In this document: positions 45,066 through 54,683 of the stretch, piece after piece
Layout of the letters: every line of letters starts with the position of its first letter
Position numbering within the stretch: position 1 is the first letter of the stretch
Source of the DNA: Primorskyibacter sedentarius
GTDB taxonomy: Bacteria; Pseudomonadota; Alphaproteobacteria; Rhodobacterales; Rhodobacteraceae
DNA: 64,000 bases
NCBI RefSeq assembly: GCF_004342065.1
Contig: NZ_SLZU01000012.1
Span: 88,946-152,945, forward strand
Direction: 5' to 3'
Notes under the pieces: model-generated
Told to the model about the DNA's origin: nothing
The model's input: only the letters and a program-made list of their open reading frames with translations
Databases searched by the model: none
Position numbers and translations under genes: made by a program

Positions 45066-46558
45066 TCAATCGTGGCCTGAACCGCCCGCTTCCATGCGGC
45101 GTATTTGGCCTCCCGCACGTCCTGCGACATGTCGGGATCAAACCGGGCATCCGCGGCCCAGCCTTCGGCAAAGGCCTGCATGTCGGGGAGCAGCCCGGCC
45201 TGATGGCCCGCCAGCCACGCGGCCCCCATCGCGGTTGTCTCCAGCACGCGCGGACGCTCTACCGGCGCGTCGATGATATCGGACAGAAACTGCATGGCAA
45301 ATTCAGACGCGCTCATCCCGCCATCAACGCGCAGCGCCGGGGTCGCGGCATCAGCGTCGGCTGACCCGGCCCAGTCATTCGTCATGGCGTCCAGAAGATC
45401 GCGGGTCTGGAAACCGACGCTTTCCAGCGCAGCGCGGGCCAGTTCCTCGGGCCCGGAATTGCGGGTCAACCCGTAGATGGCCCCCCGGCATTCAGCATTC
45501 CAATAAGGCGCGCCCAACCCGGTGAAAGCAGGGACCAGAACCACCTGCTGCGTGTCGTCTGACCGCTCTGCCATGGGCTGGGTTTCGGCCGCGTCGCGGA
45601 TCATCTTGAGCCCGTCGCGCAGCCATTGCACCACCGCACCGGCGATGAAAATCGACCCTTCCAGCGCATATGTCGGCTTGCCGTCCAGTTGGTAGGCAAT
45701 TGTCGTCAGCAAACGGTTCTTCGACCGCACCGGTGTATCCCCGGTGTTCAACAGCGCGAAACACCCGGTGCCATAGGTCGATTTCAGCATGCCGGGTTCA
45801 AAACAAGCCTGCCCCACGGTGGCCGCCTGCTGATCGCCCGCAATCCCGCGGATCGGAATTGGGCGACCAAACAGATCAGGACGCGTCTCGCCAAATTCGG
45901 CAGCGCAATCGCGGACTTCAGGCAGCATCGACATGGGGATGTTCAGCCGTTCGCAAATCGTGCCGGACCACCGCCCCTTGCGAATATCGTAAAGCATCGT
46001 GCGGGCGGCGTTGGTGGCATCCGTCAGATGTTCCTTGCCGCCGGTGAGGTTCCAGACGAGCCAGGTATCGACGGTGCCGAACACCAGCTCTCCGGCCTCG
46101 GCGCGGTCGCGCGCGCCCTCTACATTATCAAGGATCCAGGCCAGTTTCGTGCCCGAGAAATAGGGATCAAGCAGCAATCCGGTCCGGTCGGTCACGGTCT
46201 CTTCAAAGCCGTCCGCCTTCAGCGCCTTGCACATGTCAGAGGTGCGCCGGTCCTGCCAGACAATGGCGTTGTGGATCGGCCGGCCGGTCTTGCGATCCCA
46301 GACAAGCGTGGTTTCACGCTGATTGGTGATACCAATGGCCGCGATCTGATCGGCACCCTGCCCGGCCTTTTCGATCACCGACCGGCAGGTCGCCGCCGTG
46401 GTCGACCACAGGTCCGAAGGGTCGTGCTCCACCCAGCCGCTATGCGGGAAGTGCTGCGCAAACTCCTCTTGCGCGGAGGCGATGATCGAAAGCTTTGTGT
46501 CGAACAGGATTGCGCGCGTGGATGTCGTGCCCTGATCGATTGCAAGGATATGGGTCAT
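45053..46558 (-). CDS. glpK: Glycerol kinase
   Basis: GlpK (501 aa) phosphorylates imported glycerol to sn-glycerol 3-phosphate, trapping it in the cytosol. '[17 protein letters not shown]' starts the FGGY fold. '[31 protein letters not shown]', '[14 protein letters not shown]', '[14 protein letters not shown]' and 'VFGDQQAA-like [13 protein letters not shown]' identify it. It is the last gene of the glp operon. The ATG at 46558 has an AGG about 9 bases upstream. Confidence 0.95.
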   Translation of the reverse strand: MTHILAIDQGTTSTRAILFDTKLSIIASAQEEFAQHFPHSGWVEHDPSDLWSTTAATCRSVIEKAGQGADQIAAIGITNQRETTLVWDRKTGRPIHNAIVWQDRRTSDMCKALKADGFEETVTDRTGLLLDPYFSGTKLAWILDNVEGARDRAEAGELVFGTVDTWLVWNLTGGKEHLTDATNAARTMLYDIRKGRWSGTICERLNIPMSMLPEVRDCAAEFGETRPDLFGRPIPIRGIAGDQQAATVGQACFEPGMLKSTYGTGCFALLNTGDTPVRSKNRLLTTIAYQLDGKPTYALEGSIFIAGAVVQWLRDGLKMIRDAAETQPMAERSDDTQQVVLVPAFTGLGAPYWNAECRGAIYGLTRNSGPEELARAALESVGFQTRDLLDAMTNDWAGSADADAATPALRVDGGMSASEFAMQFLSDIIDAPVERPRVLETTAMGAAWLAGHQAGLLPDMQAFAEGWAADARFDPDMSQDVREAKYAAWKRAVQATIDYAS

Positions 46559-46642
46559 GGCCAGCCTCATCATTCGCGGGGACGTGTTGAAAAGTCGCCC
46601 ACCATGCGGTTTCCGAACCATGTCGGAATTCAGTGGAAGATG

Positions 46643-46667
46643 TCGAGGCCCCGCGACAGGGCCCCGA
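46643..46667 (-). other. Hairpin between glpV and glpK
   Basis: GGCCC (46647-46651) pairs with GGGCC (46659-46663) and is extended by TCG/CGA beyond one mismatch; the loop has 7 bases. No T run. It lies 13 bp after the glpV stop, the same arrangement as behind the other binding-protein genes in this window. Confidence 0.5.
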
Positions 46668-46679
46668 CGAAAACATGGC

Positions 46680-48392
46680 TTACTGCCAGGACTTGATCAG
46701 CTCGTCATAAGAGACGGTGACCGGATCTTCATCCTCGTTGTCCAGCTTTGCCTTGGGCGAGCCTTCCATCGCAAGCCATTCCTGAGGGTCTTTTTCCTCG
46801 TTCAGCTTGGGACCGATATCGCCCTGAACGCCAGCACGTTCCAGACGCTCCATGACCTTTTCCTGATCGGCGCAGAGCGAATCCAGCGCTTCCTGAGCGG
46901 TCTTGGCACCAGACATGGCGTCACCGATATTCTGCCACCACAGCTGTGCCAGCTTGGGGTAGTCAGGCACGTTGGTGCCGGTGGGCGACCACTGGACGCG
47001 GGCGGGCGAGCGGTAGAATTCGACCAGACCACCAAGTTTGTCCGCGCGTTCGGTGAAGCTGTCATGCTGCACGGTGGATTCGCGGATGAAGGTCAGGCCG
47101 GTATGGGCCTTCTTCACATCCACGGTCTTGGAGGTGACGAATTGCGCATAAAGCCACGCGGCCTTTGCACGATCCACGGGGGTGGATTTCATCAGCGTCC
47201 AGGACCCCACATCCTGATAACCGATCTTGGTCCCCTCTTCCCAATAGACGCCATGCGGGCTGGGGGCCATTCGCCACTTGGGCGTGCCATCTTCGTTCAT
47301 GACGGGCAGGTCGGGCTTGACCGTGTCAGCGGTAAAGGCGGTGTACCAGAACATCTGCTGGGCCACGTTGCCTTGTGCCGGGATCGGGCCGGCCTCGGAG
47401 AAGGTCATGCCTGCGGCCGCGGGCGGCGAGTATTTTTCCAGCCATTCGATGGCCTTGGTCACGGCGTAAACGGCAGCCGGGCCATTGGTCGCGCCGCCAC
47501 GGGCCACGCAGGATCCGACGGGCTGCGAATTCTCGTTCACGCGGATGCCCCATTCATCGACGGGAAGACCGTTGGGTTCGCCCTTCGATCCGACACCGGC
47601 CATGGACAGCCACGCATCGGTGTAGCGCCAGCCAAGCGACGGGTCTTTCTTGCCGTAATCCATGTTGCCATAGACTTCGCCGTCGACACCCATATGCGAA
47701 AGGTCGCGGCCGGTGAAGAATTCGGCGATATCCTCATAGGCGGACCAGTTCACCGGAACGCCCAGATCGTAACCGAACTGTTCCTTGAAATCGGCCTTGT
47801 TCTTTTCGTCGTTGAACCAGTCGTAGCGGAACCAATAGAGGTTCGCGAATTGCTGGTCTGGCAGCTGGTAGAGCTTGCCATCGGGCGCGGTGGTGAATTC
47901 CGTGCCGATGAAGTCGTCCAGATCAAGACCGGGGTTGGTCACATCCGCGCCCTCGCCCGCCATCCAGTCGGTCAGGTTGCGCGCCTGCTGATAGCGCCAG
48001 TGGGTCCCAATCAGGTCAGAGTCGTTGATGTAGCCGTCATAGATGTTCTCGCCCGACTGCATCTGGGTCTGAAGCTTTTCGACAACGTCGCCTTCGCCGA
48101 TCAGGTCATGGGTGACCTTGATGCCGGTGATCGCGGTGAAGGCAGGTGCCAGCACCTGGCTTTCATATTCATGCGTGGTGATGGTTTCCGACACCACCTT
48201 GATCTCCATGCCTGCCATCGGGGCTGCGGCATCGACGAACCACTGCATCTCGGCTTCCTGGTCCACACGGCTGAGCGTCGACAGATCGCCGATCTCTGCG
48301 TCCAGGAACGCGCGTGCGGCGTCCATATCGGCAAAGGCCGGACCCGCAAGGATCAGCAGCGCTGCCGTGGTTGACTTGAGTTTCGAGTTCAT
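46680..48392 (-). CDS. glpV: Glycerol ABC transporter substrate-binding protein
   Basis: Periplasmic glycerol-binding protein (570 aa) of the type described as GlpV in Rhizobium. A short signal peptide ends at 'LAGPAFA'. The mature protein has '[36 protein letters not shown]', a family-1 binding-protein motif, and long aromatic-rich segments ('[15 protein letters not shown]'). It is larger than typical sugar-binding proteins, as expected for this family. The assignment rests mainly on the operon. GGGAGGAAACC lies directly before the ATG at 48392. Confidence 0.92.
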   Translation of the reverse strand: MNSKLKSTTAALLILAGPAFADMDAARAFLDAEIGDLSTLSRVDQEAEMQWFVDAAAPMAGMEIKVVSETITTHEYESQVLAPAFTAITGIKVTHDLIGEGDVVEKLQTQMQSGENIYDGYINDSDLIGTHWRYQQARNLTDWMAGEGADVTNPGLDLDDFIGTEFTTAPDGKLYQLPDQQFANLYWFRYDWFNDEKNKADFKEQFGYDLGVPVNWSAYEDIAEFFTGRDLSHMGVDGEVYGNMDYGKKDPSLGWRYTDAWLSMAGVGSKGEPNGLPVDEWGIRVNENSQPVGSCVARGGATNGPAAVYAVTKAIEWLEKYSPPAAAGMTFSEAGPIPAQGNVAQQMFWYTAFTADTVKPDLPVMNEDGTPKWRMAPSPHGVYWEEGTKIGYQDVGSWTLMKSTPVDRAKAAWLYAQFVTSKTVDVKKAHTGLTFIRESTVQHDSFTERADKLGGLVEFYRSPARVQWSPTGTNVPDYPKLAQLWWQNIGDAMSGAKTAQEALDSLCADQEKVMERLERAGVQGDIGPKLNEEKDPQEWLAMEGSPKAKLDNEDEDPVTVSYDELIKSWQ

Positions 48393-48478
48393 TGGTTTCC
48401 TCCCAATTAAAACCAGTTTGTTCGAGGATTTCGTTGGTGATGGCCGGGCCTCCTCAACTCCCGACCGCAACCCTGCGC

Positions 48479-48751
48479 CTATACCCAGCGAAAGACAGCC
48501 GCTGCGTAAACAAGGCACACGATCAAGGCGTAGGGCTGGTGAGCCCCGACAAGTCCAAGCCAGGCCAGATTGATGAAGGCCGAGCCAAGAAGCGTGATGA
48601 AAAGCCGGTCGCCCCGCGTCGTCTCAATCCGCAGAATCCCCGTGCGGGGCGTTTCCGGGAATTTGATCGCGAGCACCGTGAACGTAATCAGGAGCGACGC
48701 GATAACCGCGAAAAAGATCGCTGTCGGCCATGTCCATGCCATCCATGCCAT
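48479..48751 (-). CDS. glpU: DUF2160 small membrane protein of the glycerol transporter
   Basis: A 90-residue protein with two hydrophobic segments ('AIFFAVIASLLITFTVLAI' and 'ALIVCLVYAAAVFRW') plus a short helix 'LLGSAFINLAWLGLVG'. It matches DUF2160, found in glycerol ABC operons between permease and binding-protein genes and named GlpU in Rhizobium. Its role is unknown; it may be an accessory subunit of the membrane complex. It lies 12 bp after glpQ. Confidence 0.88.
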   Translation of the reverse strand: MAWMAWTWPTAIFFAVIASLLITFTVLAIKFPETPRTGILRIETTRGDRLFITLLGSAFINLAWLGLVGAHQPYALIVCLVYAAAVFRWV

Positions 48752-48763
48752 GAGATGTCTCCC

Positions 48764-49618
48764 TTATACCCGGCCCAGGGCGAAGCCCTTGGCGATGTAG
48801 TTGCGGACGAAGTAGATCACGAGTGCACCCGGTACGATGGTCAGGATGCCGGCCGCGGCCAGTACGCCCCAGTCGATGCCCGACGCGCCTTGGGTGCGGG
48901 TCATGATCGCGGCGATGGGCTTGGCGTCAACTGTGGTCAGCGTGCGGCTGAGCAGCAGTTCCACCCATGAGAACATGAAGCAGAAGAAGGCGGCAACACC
49001 GATACCGGATGCAATGAGCGGCATGAAGATCTTCACGAAGAAGCGGCCAAAGCCGTAGCCGTCCAGATAGGCTGTCTCGTCAATTTCCTTGGGCACGCCG
49101 CGCATGAAGCCTTCGAGGATCCAGACAGCCAGGGGCACGTTGAACAGGCAATGCGCCAGTGCCACCGCGATATGCGTGTCAAACAGCCCGACGCTGGAAT
49201 AGAGCTGAAAGAACGGCAGTGCGAAGACGGCGGGCGGTGCCATCCGGTTGGTCAGCAGCCAGAAGAACAGATGCTTGTCGCCCATGAAGTGATAGCGGCT
49301 GAACGCATAGGCGGCAGGCAGCGCCACGGCGAGGCTGATGACCGTGTTCATCGTGACGTAAATCAGCGAATTCACATAGCCCATATACCAGGCCGGGTCC
49401 GTCAGGATCGTGGCATAGTTGGCAAATGTCAGGTCGCGCGGGAACAGCGTGAAGGAATTCAGGATCTCCGTATTGGTCTTCAGGCTCATGTTCAGCAGCC
49501 AGTAGATCGGCAGCAGCAGGAACAGCAGGTACAGCGTCATCACGACCGCGCTGGATTTGATCCGCTTGCGCGCGCGGCGCTGCGTGGTCGGGAACGTGTT
49601 GGTTGTGGCGTCCGCCAT
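48764..49618 (-). CDS. glpQ: Glycerol ABC transporter permease GlpQ
   Basis: Inner-membrane permease (284 aa) of the MalG type. It has about six helices; 'YLLFLLLPIYWLLNMSLKTNTEIL' is the N-terminal segment and 'FMRGVPKEIDETAYLDGYGFGRFFVKIFMPLIASG' the EAA loop that docks the ATPases. It follows glpP by 3 bp and should form the channel with GlpP. This GlpQ is a permease and is unrelated to the glycerophosphodiesterase of the same name. Confidence 0.92.
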   Translation of the reverse strand: MADATTNTFPTTQRRARKRIKSSAVVMTLYLLFLLLPIYWLLNMSLKTNTEILNSFTLFPRDLTFANYATILTDPAWYMGYVNSLIYVTMNTVISLAVALPAAYAFSRYHFMGDKHLFFWLLTNRMAPPAVFALPFFQLYSSVGLFDTHIAVALAHCLFNVPLAVWILEGFMRGVPKEIDETAYLDGYGFGRFFVKIFMPLIASGIGVAAFFCFMFSWVELLLSRTLTTVDAKPIAAIMTRTQGASGIDWGVLAAAGILTIVPGALVIYFVRNYIAKGFALGRV

Positions 49619-49621
49619 GGC

Positions 49622-50491
49622 TCAGCCCTCCCGCTTTTCGAGATTGGTCATCACGGTGTAGAACACCCAGCTGATGAGCAGGATCACAAGGAAATACATC
49701 AGTGAGAACGCCGCTGCAGGGCCAAGGTCGAACTGCCCCAGCGCCATTTTCACAAGGTCGATGGACAGCAGCGTTGTTGCGTTGCCCGGCCCGCCGCCGG
49801 TGACGACGAATGGCTCTGTATAGATCATGAAACTGTCCATGAAGCGCAGCAGGATCGCGATCATCAGCACGCCCATCATCTTGGGAAGTTCGATAAAACG
49901 GAACACTTTCCAGCGCGAGGCCTGATCGATCTTTGCGGCCTGATAATAGGCATCCGGGATGGATTTCAGACCCGCGAAAGCCAGAAGCGCCACCAGCGAC
50001 GTCCAGTGCCAGACATCCATCACGACGATGGTGACCCAGGCCGCAAGAGTGTCCTGCGTGTAGTTGTAGTTGATGCCAAGCGCGTCCAGCGTGTAACCGA
50101 GCAAGCCGATATCGACACGTCCGAAGATTTGCCAGATCGTGCCAACCACGTTCCAGGGGATCAGCAGCGGCAGCGACATCATCACCAGGCAGAACGAGGA
50201 CCAGAACCCCGATTTCGGCATGTTGAGCGCCACGAAAATTCCAAGCGGCACCTCGATGGCAAGGATGATGCCCGAGAACATCAGCTGCCGCCCCAGCGCA
50301 TCCCACATCCGTTCGGATTCCAGCATCTCGCTGAACCATTCAAGCCCCGCCCAGAAGAACTGGTTGTTGCCGAACGTGTCCTGAACCGAATAGTTGACCA
50401 CCGTCATCAGCGGGATCACCGCCGAGAATGCGACCAGCAAAAGCACCGGCAGTACAAGAAACCATGCTTTCTGATTGACTGTCTTTTCCAT
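49622..50491 (-). CDS. glpP: Glycerol ABC transporter permease GlpP
   Basis: Inner-membrane permease (289 aa) of the MalF type with about six helices. It starts 'KAWFLVLPVLLLVAFSAVIPLMTVVNYSVQD'. The EAA loop is 'FAGLKSIPDAYYQAAKIDQASRWKVFRFIELPKMMG'. The ATG overlaps the stop of the 39-codon ORF (TGATG), with a run of G residues as the ribosome site upstream. Confidence 0.92.
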   Translation of the reverse strand: MEKTVNQKAWFLVLPVLLLVAFSAVIPLMTVVNYSVQDTFGNNQFFWAGLEWFSEMLESERMWDALGRQLMFSGIILAIEVPLGIFVALNMPKSGFWSSFCLVMMSLPLLIPWNVVGTIWQIFGRVDIGLLGYTLDALGINYNYTQDTLAAWVTIVVMDVWHWTSLVALLAFAGLKSIPDAYYQAAKIDQASRWKVFRFIELPKMMGVLMIAILLRFMDSFMIYTEPFVVTGGGPGNATTLLSIDLVKMALGQFDLGPAAAFSLMYFLVILLISWVFYTVMTNLEKREG

Positions 50492-50610
50492 CAGGCGATC
50501 CCCCCGTTGCCAATGTCGGTCGCTGCAGGTGTGACCCGGGGCGCGGAGCCTCTGGCAAGAGGTCTCGGGTCAAGCCCGAGACGGGATGCGCGCAATTCAA
50601 CGGTTTTCAT
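50491..50610 (-). CDS. 39-codon ORF bridging glpT and glpP
   Basis: The frame reads MKTVELRASRLGLDPRP, then LARGSAPRVTPAATD and ends IGNGGIA. Its ATG shares a base with the glpT stop and its stop shares a base with the glpP ATG (TGATG at both ends). GGGAGG precedes it and GGGGGG precedes glpP. The middle is made of palindromic repeat DNA (50535-50582). It looks like an inserted repeat that has kept a through-readable frame; whether the peptide matters is unknown. Confidence 0.4.
   Translation of the reverse strand: MKTVELRASRLGLDPRPLARGSAPRVTPAATDIGNGGIA
50535..50582 (-). repeat. Palindromic repeat element inside the glp operon
   Basis: It contains a perfect 8-bp inverted repeat, GTCTCGGG (50562-50569) and CCCGAGAC (50575-50582), around TCAAG. 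A second one, CCTCT (50549-50553) and AGAGG (50558-50562), abuts it. A CCCGGGG motif starts near 50535. The core 'CGGGCTTGACCCG' resembles a dispersed intergenic repeat common in alphaproteobacterial genomes. I saw no second copy in this window. Confidence 0.6.
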
Positions 50611-51692
50611 CAGGCGGCCTCCCCTTGTGTCCGCACCCGCCAGTCATCGGCATAGACATTCACATGCGCCGGATCGAAGGTCACACGGTTCATGTCGGCG
50701 CTGACATGATCGTCCTCACCGGCAAGAATGTTGATGTCATGACCAAAGAACTCGGCGCGAATGATCTTGTGCCTGCCGACATCTTCGACACGGCGAATGC
50801 GCACCGGCAACCCCTCCGTTTGGCTAAGCCGCGCGAATTCCGGGCGCACGCCAATCTCTACCTTGCCATCCAGCGGCGCGTAGCCCCCGGCCAGAGCGAT
50901 CTCTGATCCATCGATATAGGCAATATTCCCGTCGATACGCGCGGGGATGACGTTCATGCCCGGCGAGCCGATGAAATAGCCAACGAACGTATGTTCGGGC
51001 CTCTCGAACAGCTCTTCCGGCGAGCCGATCTGGACGACGCGGCCGTCATACATCACCACGACCTTGTCGGCGAATGTCAGCGCCTCTGTCTGGTCATGCG
51101 TCACGTAGATCATCGTATGGCCGAAATCGTGGTGAAGCTTCTTCAACTGGGTGCGCAATTCCCATTTCATATGCGGATCGATCACTGTCAGCGGCTCGTC
51201 AAAGAGCAGCGCGTTCACATCCTTGCGCACCATCCCGCGACCAAGGCTGATCTTTTGCTTGGCATCGGCTGTCAGGCCGCGTGCCTTGCGCGACAGCATC
51301 TCCTCCATCCCGATCATGCGGGCGATTTCCTGAACGCGTTCAGCAACATACGCCTCGTCCCTGCCGCGATTTCGCAGCGGAAAGGCCAGATTGTCATGCA
51401 CTGTCATCGTGTCGTAGACGACCGGAAACTGGAACACCTGAGCGATGTTGCGTTCTGCCGTAGGCGCGTGGGTTACATCCTTTCCGTCAAAGAGGATGCG
51501 GCCCTGACTGGGATGCAAAAGCCCCGAGATGATGTTCAACAGCGTAGACTTGCCGCAGCCAGACGATCCCAAAAGCGCGTAGGCCGCGCCATCCTCCCAG
51601 TCGTGGTTCAGCTCTTTCAGAGCGAAATCATCCTCGGATGTCGGATTTGGCAGATAGGAATGCGCGAGGTTATCAAGCGTGATCTTGGCCAT
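50610..51692 (-). CDS. glpT: Glycerol ABC transporter ATP-binding protein GlpT, atypical signature motif
   Basis: ATPase (360 aa) of the glycerol importer. Walker A 'GSSGCGKST' is at residues 42-50, Q-loop 'VFQFP' near 88, Walker B 'ALLFDEP' with D165 and E166, and H-loop 'YVTHDQTEAL' with H199. In place of the signature LSGGQ it has 'LTADAKQ' (140-146). The C-terminal regulatory domain (about 240-360) has the MalK-like OB fold. GlpS supplies an intact signature to the site built on this Walker A. This GlpT is unrelated to the glycerol-3-phosphate antiporter. Confidence 0.92.
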   Translation of the reverse strand: MAKITLDNLAHSYLPNPTSEDDFALKELNHDWEDGAAYALLGSSGCGKSTLLNIISGLLHPSQGRILFDGKDVTHAPTAERNIAQVFQFPVVYDTMTVHDNLAFPLRNRGRDEAYVAERVQEIARMIGMEEMLSRKARGLTADAKQKISLGRGMVRKDVNALLFDEPLTVIDPHMKWELRTQLKKLHHDFGHTMIYVTHDQTEALTFADKVVVMYDGRVVQIGSPEELFERPEHTFVGYFIGSPGMNVIPARIDGNIAYIDGSEIALAGGYAPLDGKVEIGVRPEFARLSQTEGLPVRIRRVEDVGRHKIIRAEFFGHDINILAGEDDHVSADMNRVTFDPAHVNVYADDWRVRTQGEAA

Positions 51693-51703
51693 CTGTGTTC
51701 CCC

Positions 51704-52792
51704 TCAGGCTGCGAGCGCATAGGACGCGGGCGCAATCAGTTTGCCGTCCTCGTCGAAGATGTAGACATGACGCGGATCCAGATAGACTTTGAGCGGCGCG
51801 CCGATCGTCAGGTCATGGACACCGTGGACCAGACCCACCCAGCCTTCGCCGTGGTGATCGAGATGCACAAAGGTTTCGGACCCGGTCAGCTCTGTCACGG
51901 TCAACGTGGTCGTGAATTCCACCGCATCGGCGGAATGCCTGCCGATTTCCAGATGGTTGGGGCGAAAGCCGGCCGTGTAGCGGCCATCCGGCAGCTCTGC
52001 CAGCTTTCCAACGGCCTCCGTCGATTGGCCCTTGCCGAACATCAGCTTACCGCCCGTTTTCGACACTTGCAGGAAATTCATCGGCGGATCCGAGAAGACC
52101 CGCGCCGTGGTGGCATCCACCGGCTGGCGGTAGACCTGCGGCGTGACTCCAAACTGCGTGACACGGCCCTCCCACAGCGTTGCGGTGTTGCCGCCCAGCA
52201 GCAGAGCCTCTTCCGGCTCTGTGGTGGCGTAGACGAAGATCGCCCCGGAAGCCTCGAATATCTTTGGGATTTCCACGCGCAGCTCTTCGCGCAGCTTGTA
52301 GTCCAGATTGGCAAGCGGTTCGTCCAGCAGAACCAGACCGGCATTCTTGACCAACGCCCGCGCAAGCGCACAGCGCTGCTGCTGGCCGCCTGACAGTTCC
52401 AGCGGTTTGCGGTCCAGCATCGGCGTCAGCTTCATCAGTTCTGCATTCTCGCGGACACGGCGGTCAATCTCTGCCTTGTCGATGCCGAGCAGGCGCATCG
52501 GCGACGCGATGTTTTCATAGACGGTCATCGACGGATAATTGATGAACTGCTGGTAGACCATCGCGACCTTGCGGTCCTGCACCCGCATTCCGGTCACATC
52601 CTCGCCTTGCCAGAAAATCCGGCCGGTTGCAGGCGTATCGAGCCCTGCCATCAAACGCATCAATGACGTCTTGCCCGACAAGGTCGGCCCCAAAAGCACG
52701 TTCATCGTGCCCTTCTCAAGCGTCAGATCCGTCGGATGGATATGGGTTTGTCCCTCCACGACTTTTGACACAGCTCTGAGTTCGAGTGTCAT
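51704..52792 (-). CDS. glpS: Glycerol ABC transporter ATP-binding protein GlpS, H-loop histidine lost
   Basis: ATPase (362 aa) of the glycerol importer. Walker A 'GPTLSGKTS' is at residues 35-43, Q-loop 'VYQQF' near 81, signature 'LSGGQQQR' at 133-140 and Walker B 'VLLDEP' with D157 and E158. The H-loop reads 'FVYATTEPEEAL', so the histidine before D/E-x-x-E-A is threonine (about T191). A MalK-like C-terminal domain follows. The ATG at 52792 has GGGGGATCT before it. It lies 44 bp after glpD and 11 bp before glpT. Confidence 0.92.
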   Translation of the reverse strand: MTLELRAVSKVVEGQTHIHPTDLTLEKGTMNVLLGPTLSGKTSLMRLMAGLDTPATGRIFWQGEDVTGMRVQDRKVAMVYQQFINYPSMTVYENIASPMRLLGIDKAEIDRRVRENAELMKLTPMLDRKPLELSGGQQQRCALARALVKNAGLVLLDEPLANLDYKLREELRVEIPKIFEASGAIFVYATTEPEEALLLGGNTATLWEGRVTQFGVTPQVYRQPVDATTARVFSDPPMNFLQVSKTGGKLMFGKGQSTEAVGKLAELPDGRYTAGFRPNHLEIGRHSADAVEFTTTLTVTELTGSETFVHLDHHGEGWVGLVHGVHDLTIGAPLKVYLDPRHVYIFDEDGKLIAPASYALAA

Positions 52793-52836
52793 CAGATCCC
52801 CCCAATCTGTTCCCTGCCCGCCAAAGCGGAGCAATC

Positions 52837-54435
52837 CTATTCTGCGGCGTTGGACGCGGCTTGACGACGTTCAGCCATCCACCTGTCCAGTTCCGCAATT
52901 TCCTCGGTGCTGAGCCGCAGGCCCAGCTTGTTGCGACGCCAGACCACGTCCTCGGCCGTGCGCGCATATTCCTTTTCCATCAGCCAGACGACTTCCGCCT
53001 CGGTCAGCGAAGCGCCAAAGTCCCGCCCCAGATCGGCAAGTGACTTGGCATCGGCCAGTATCTGTCTGGTCTCGGTTCCGTATGCGCGCACGAGCCGACG
53101 CGCCAGGAAATCCGAAAGGAATGGAAAGTCTGAATGCAAGCCAGCGACAAGCGCCGCAACCCCGTCCACGGGAAAGTCACCCCCGGGAAGCGGCACACCC
53201 GCCGTCCATGGGTCCTTCACACCGGGCAAGTGGGCGGCGACCTGTTCCAACGCGCTTTCGGCCAAGCGGCGATAGGTGGTGATCTTGCCGCCAAACACGT
53301 TAAGGATCGGGGCGCCGCCTTCGCTGTCGACTTTCAAAGTGTAGTCACGGGTCGCCGCGGTCGCACTGCTTGCGCCGTCATCATAAAGCGGCCGCACCCC
53401 CGAATAGGTCCAGACAACATCGCCTTCCGTGATCTTGTCTTTGAAATATTGATTTGCAAAATCAACAAGATACTTCTTCTCTTCCGGCGTGCAGACGGGC
53501 TTTTCCGACGGATCGTGATGTTCCGCATCGGTCGTGCCGATCAGGGTGAAATCATTCTCGTAAGGAATGGCAAAGATGATCCGCCCATCCGTTCCCTGAA
53601 AGAAATAGCACTTGTCATGATCGTACAGCCTGCGCGTCACGATATGACTTCCGCGCACCAACCTGACACCTTCACGGGAATTGATCCGCACCTTGCTGCG
53701 GATGATGTCACCAACCCAAGGCCCGCCAGCATTGACCAGCATTCGGGCACGAAACTCATCGGTTTCGCCGCTTTCGTTATCTTGCGTTTTTATGCGCCAG
53801 AGCTCTCCGTCACGCTCTGCCAAGATCACTTTCGTCCGCGTCATGATCCGGGCACCGCGCGCTTCGGCGTCTCGTGCGTTCAGAACGACCAGCCGGGAAT
53901 CCTCGATCCAGCAATCCGAATATTCGTAAGCCTTGGCAAAACGCCCCTGAAGCGGCGCGCCTTCTTTCGTACCCGCAAGGCTGAGCGTTCTGGTCCCGGG
54001 CAGGATCTTTCTTCCACCCAGATGGTCGTAAAGAAACAGGCCCAGACGAATGAGCCATGCCGGACGACGCCCTTTCATCCACGGCATGAAAACACTAAGC
54101 AGACGGGAGGTCGGCGTTTCGGACTCGAACCGCATATCCTTATGATAAGGCAGAACAAAGCGCATCGGCCAGCTGATATGCGGCATGGCAAGCAACAGAA
54201 TTTCACGCTCGATCAGCGCCTCGCGCACCAGCCGGAATTCGAAATATTCTAGATAGCGCAGACCACCGTGAAACAGCTTTGTCGAAGAGGAGGATGTGGC
54301 CGATGCAAGGTCGTTCATCTCGGCCAGAGTGACAGACAATCCCCGCCCGGCCGCGTCGCGCGCAATTCCGCAGCCATTGATGCCGCCACCAATGACAAAG
54401 AGATCCGTAACATCAGTATCCACAGAGTCAGCCAC
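52837..54435 (-). CDS. glpD: Glycerol-3-phosphate dehydrogenase, FAD-dependent
   Basis: GlpD (532 aa) oxidises glycerol 3-phosphate to dihydroxyacetone phosphate at the inner membrane and passes electrons to ubiquinone. The FAD-binding 'LFVIGGGINGCGIARDAAGRG' is at the N-terminus. 'SSSSTKLFHGGLRYLEYFEFRLVREAL' and 'YKIP-type FAIPYENDFTLIGTTD' are signatures. I chose the GTG at 54435 because GAGGGGG lies 6 bases upstream; an ATG 14 codons earlier (54477) lacks such a site. First gene of the glp operon, divergent from glpR. Confidence 0.94.
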   Translation of the reverse strand: MADSVDTDVTDLFVIGGGINGCGIARDAAGRGLSVTLAEMNDLASATSSSSTKLFHGGLRYLEYFEFRLVREALIEREILLLAMPHISWPMRFVLPYHKDMRFESETPTSRLLSVFMPWMKGRRPAWLIRLGLFLYDHLGGRKILPGTRTLSLAGTKEGAPLQGRFAKAYEYSDCWIEDSRLVVLNARDAEARGARIMTRTKVILAERDGELWRIKTQDNESGETDEFRARMLVNAGGPWVGDIIRSKVRINSREGVRLVRGSHIVTRRLYDHDKCYFFQGTDGRIIFAIPYENDFTLIGTTDAEHHDPSEKPVCTPEEKKYLVDFANQYFKDKITEGDVVWTYSGVRPLYDDGASSATAATRDYTLKVDSEGGAPILNVFGGKITTYRRLAESALEQVAAHLPGVKDPWTAGVPLPGGDFPVDGVAALVAGLHSDFPFLSDFLARRLVRAYGTETRQILADAKSLADLGRDFGASLTEAEVVWLMEKEYARTAEDVVWRRNKLGLRLSTEEIAELDRWMAERRQAASNAAE

Positions 54436-54504
54436 GCGATTCCCCCTCAACGCATGTTCTCCATCTTTATGTTCCAAAAGGAGCGAAATCGCAATCGTCT
54501 TGTT

Positions 54505-54530
54505 TTCGGTTTTTTTCGTTTAAAACGGTC
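54505..54530. promoter_or_regulatory. Candidate GlpR operator in the glpD-glpR intergenic region
   Basis: TTTTCGG and TTTTTCG occur in tandem (54505-54518) and run into a perfect inverted repeat, CGTTT-A-AAACG (54517-54527). DeoR-family GlpR sites in enterobacteria contain similar TTCG half-sites. It lies 157 bp before glpR and 82 bp before the glpD start, well placed to control both. Confidence 0.45.
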
Positions 54531-54683
54531 GGCAAATCGCAACCCCGGTGCATGCACCGCAACGCAATCCCTGGATCATCCATGCGCGCCCGCGCCACTA
54601 TGCGTTGCGAAACTGCAAGGAACGGCACTATAGTTCAGGTTGAGCATACCGCCAAAAGGCGATGAAACAACAGGAATGCGCCG

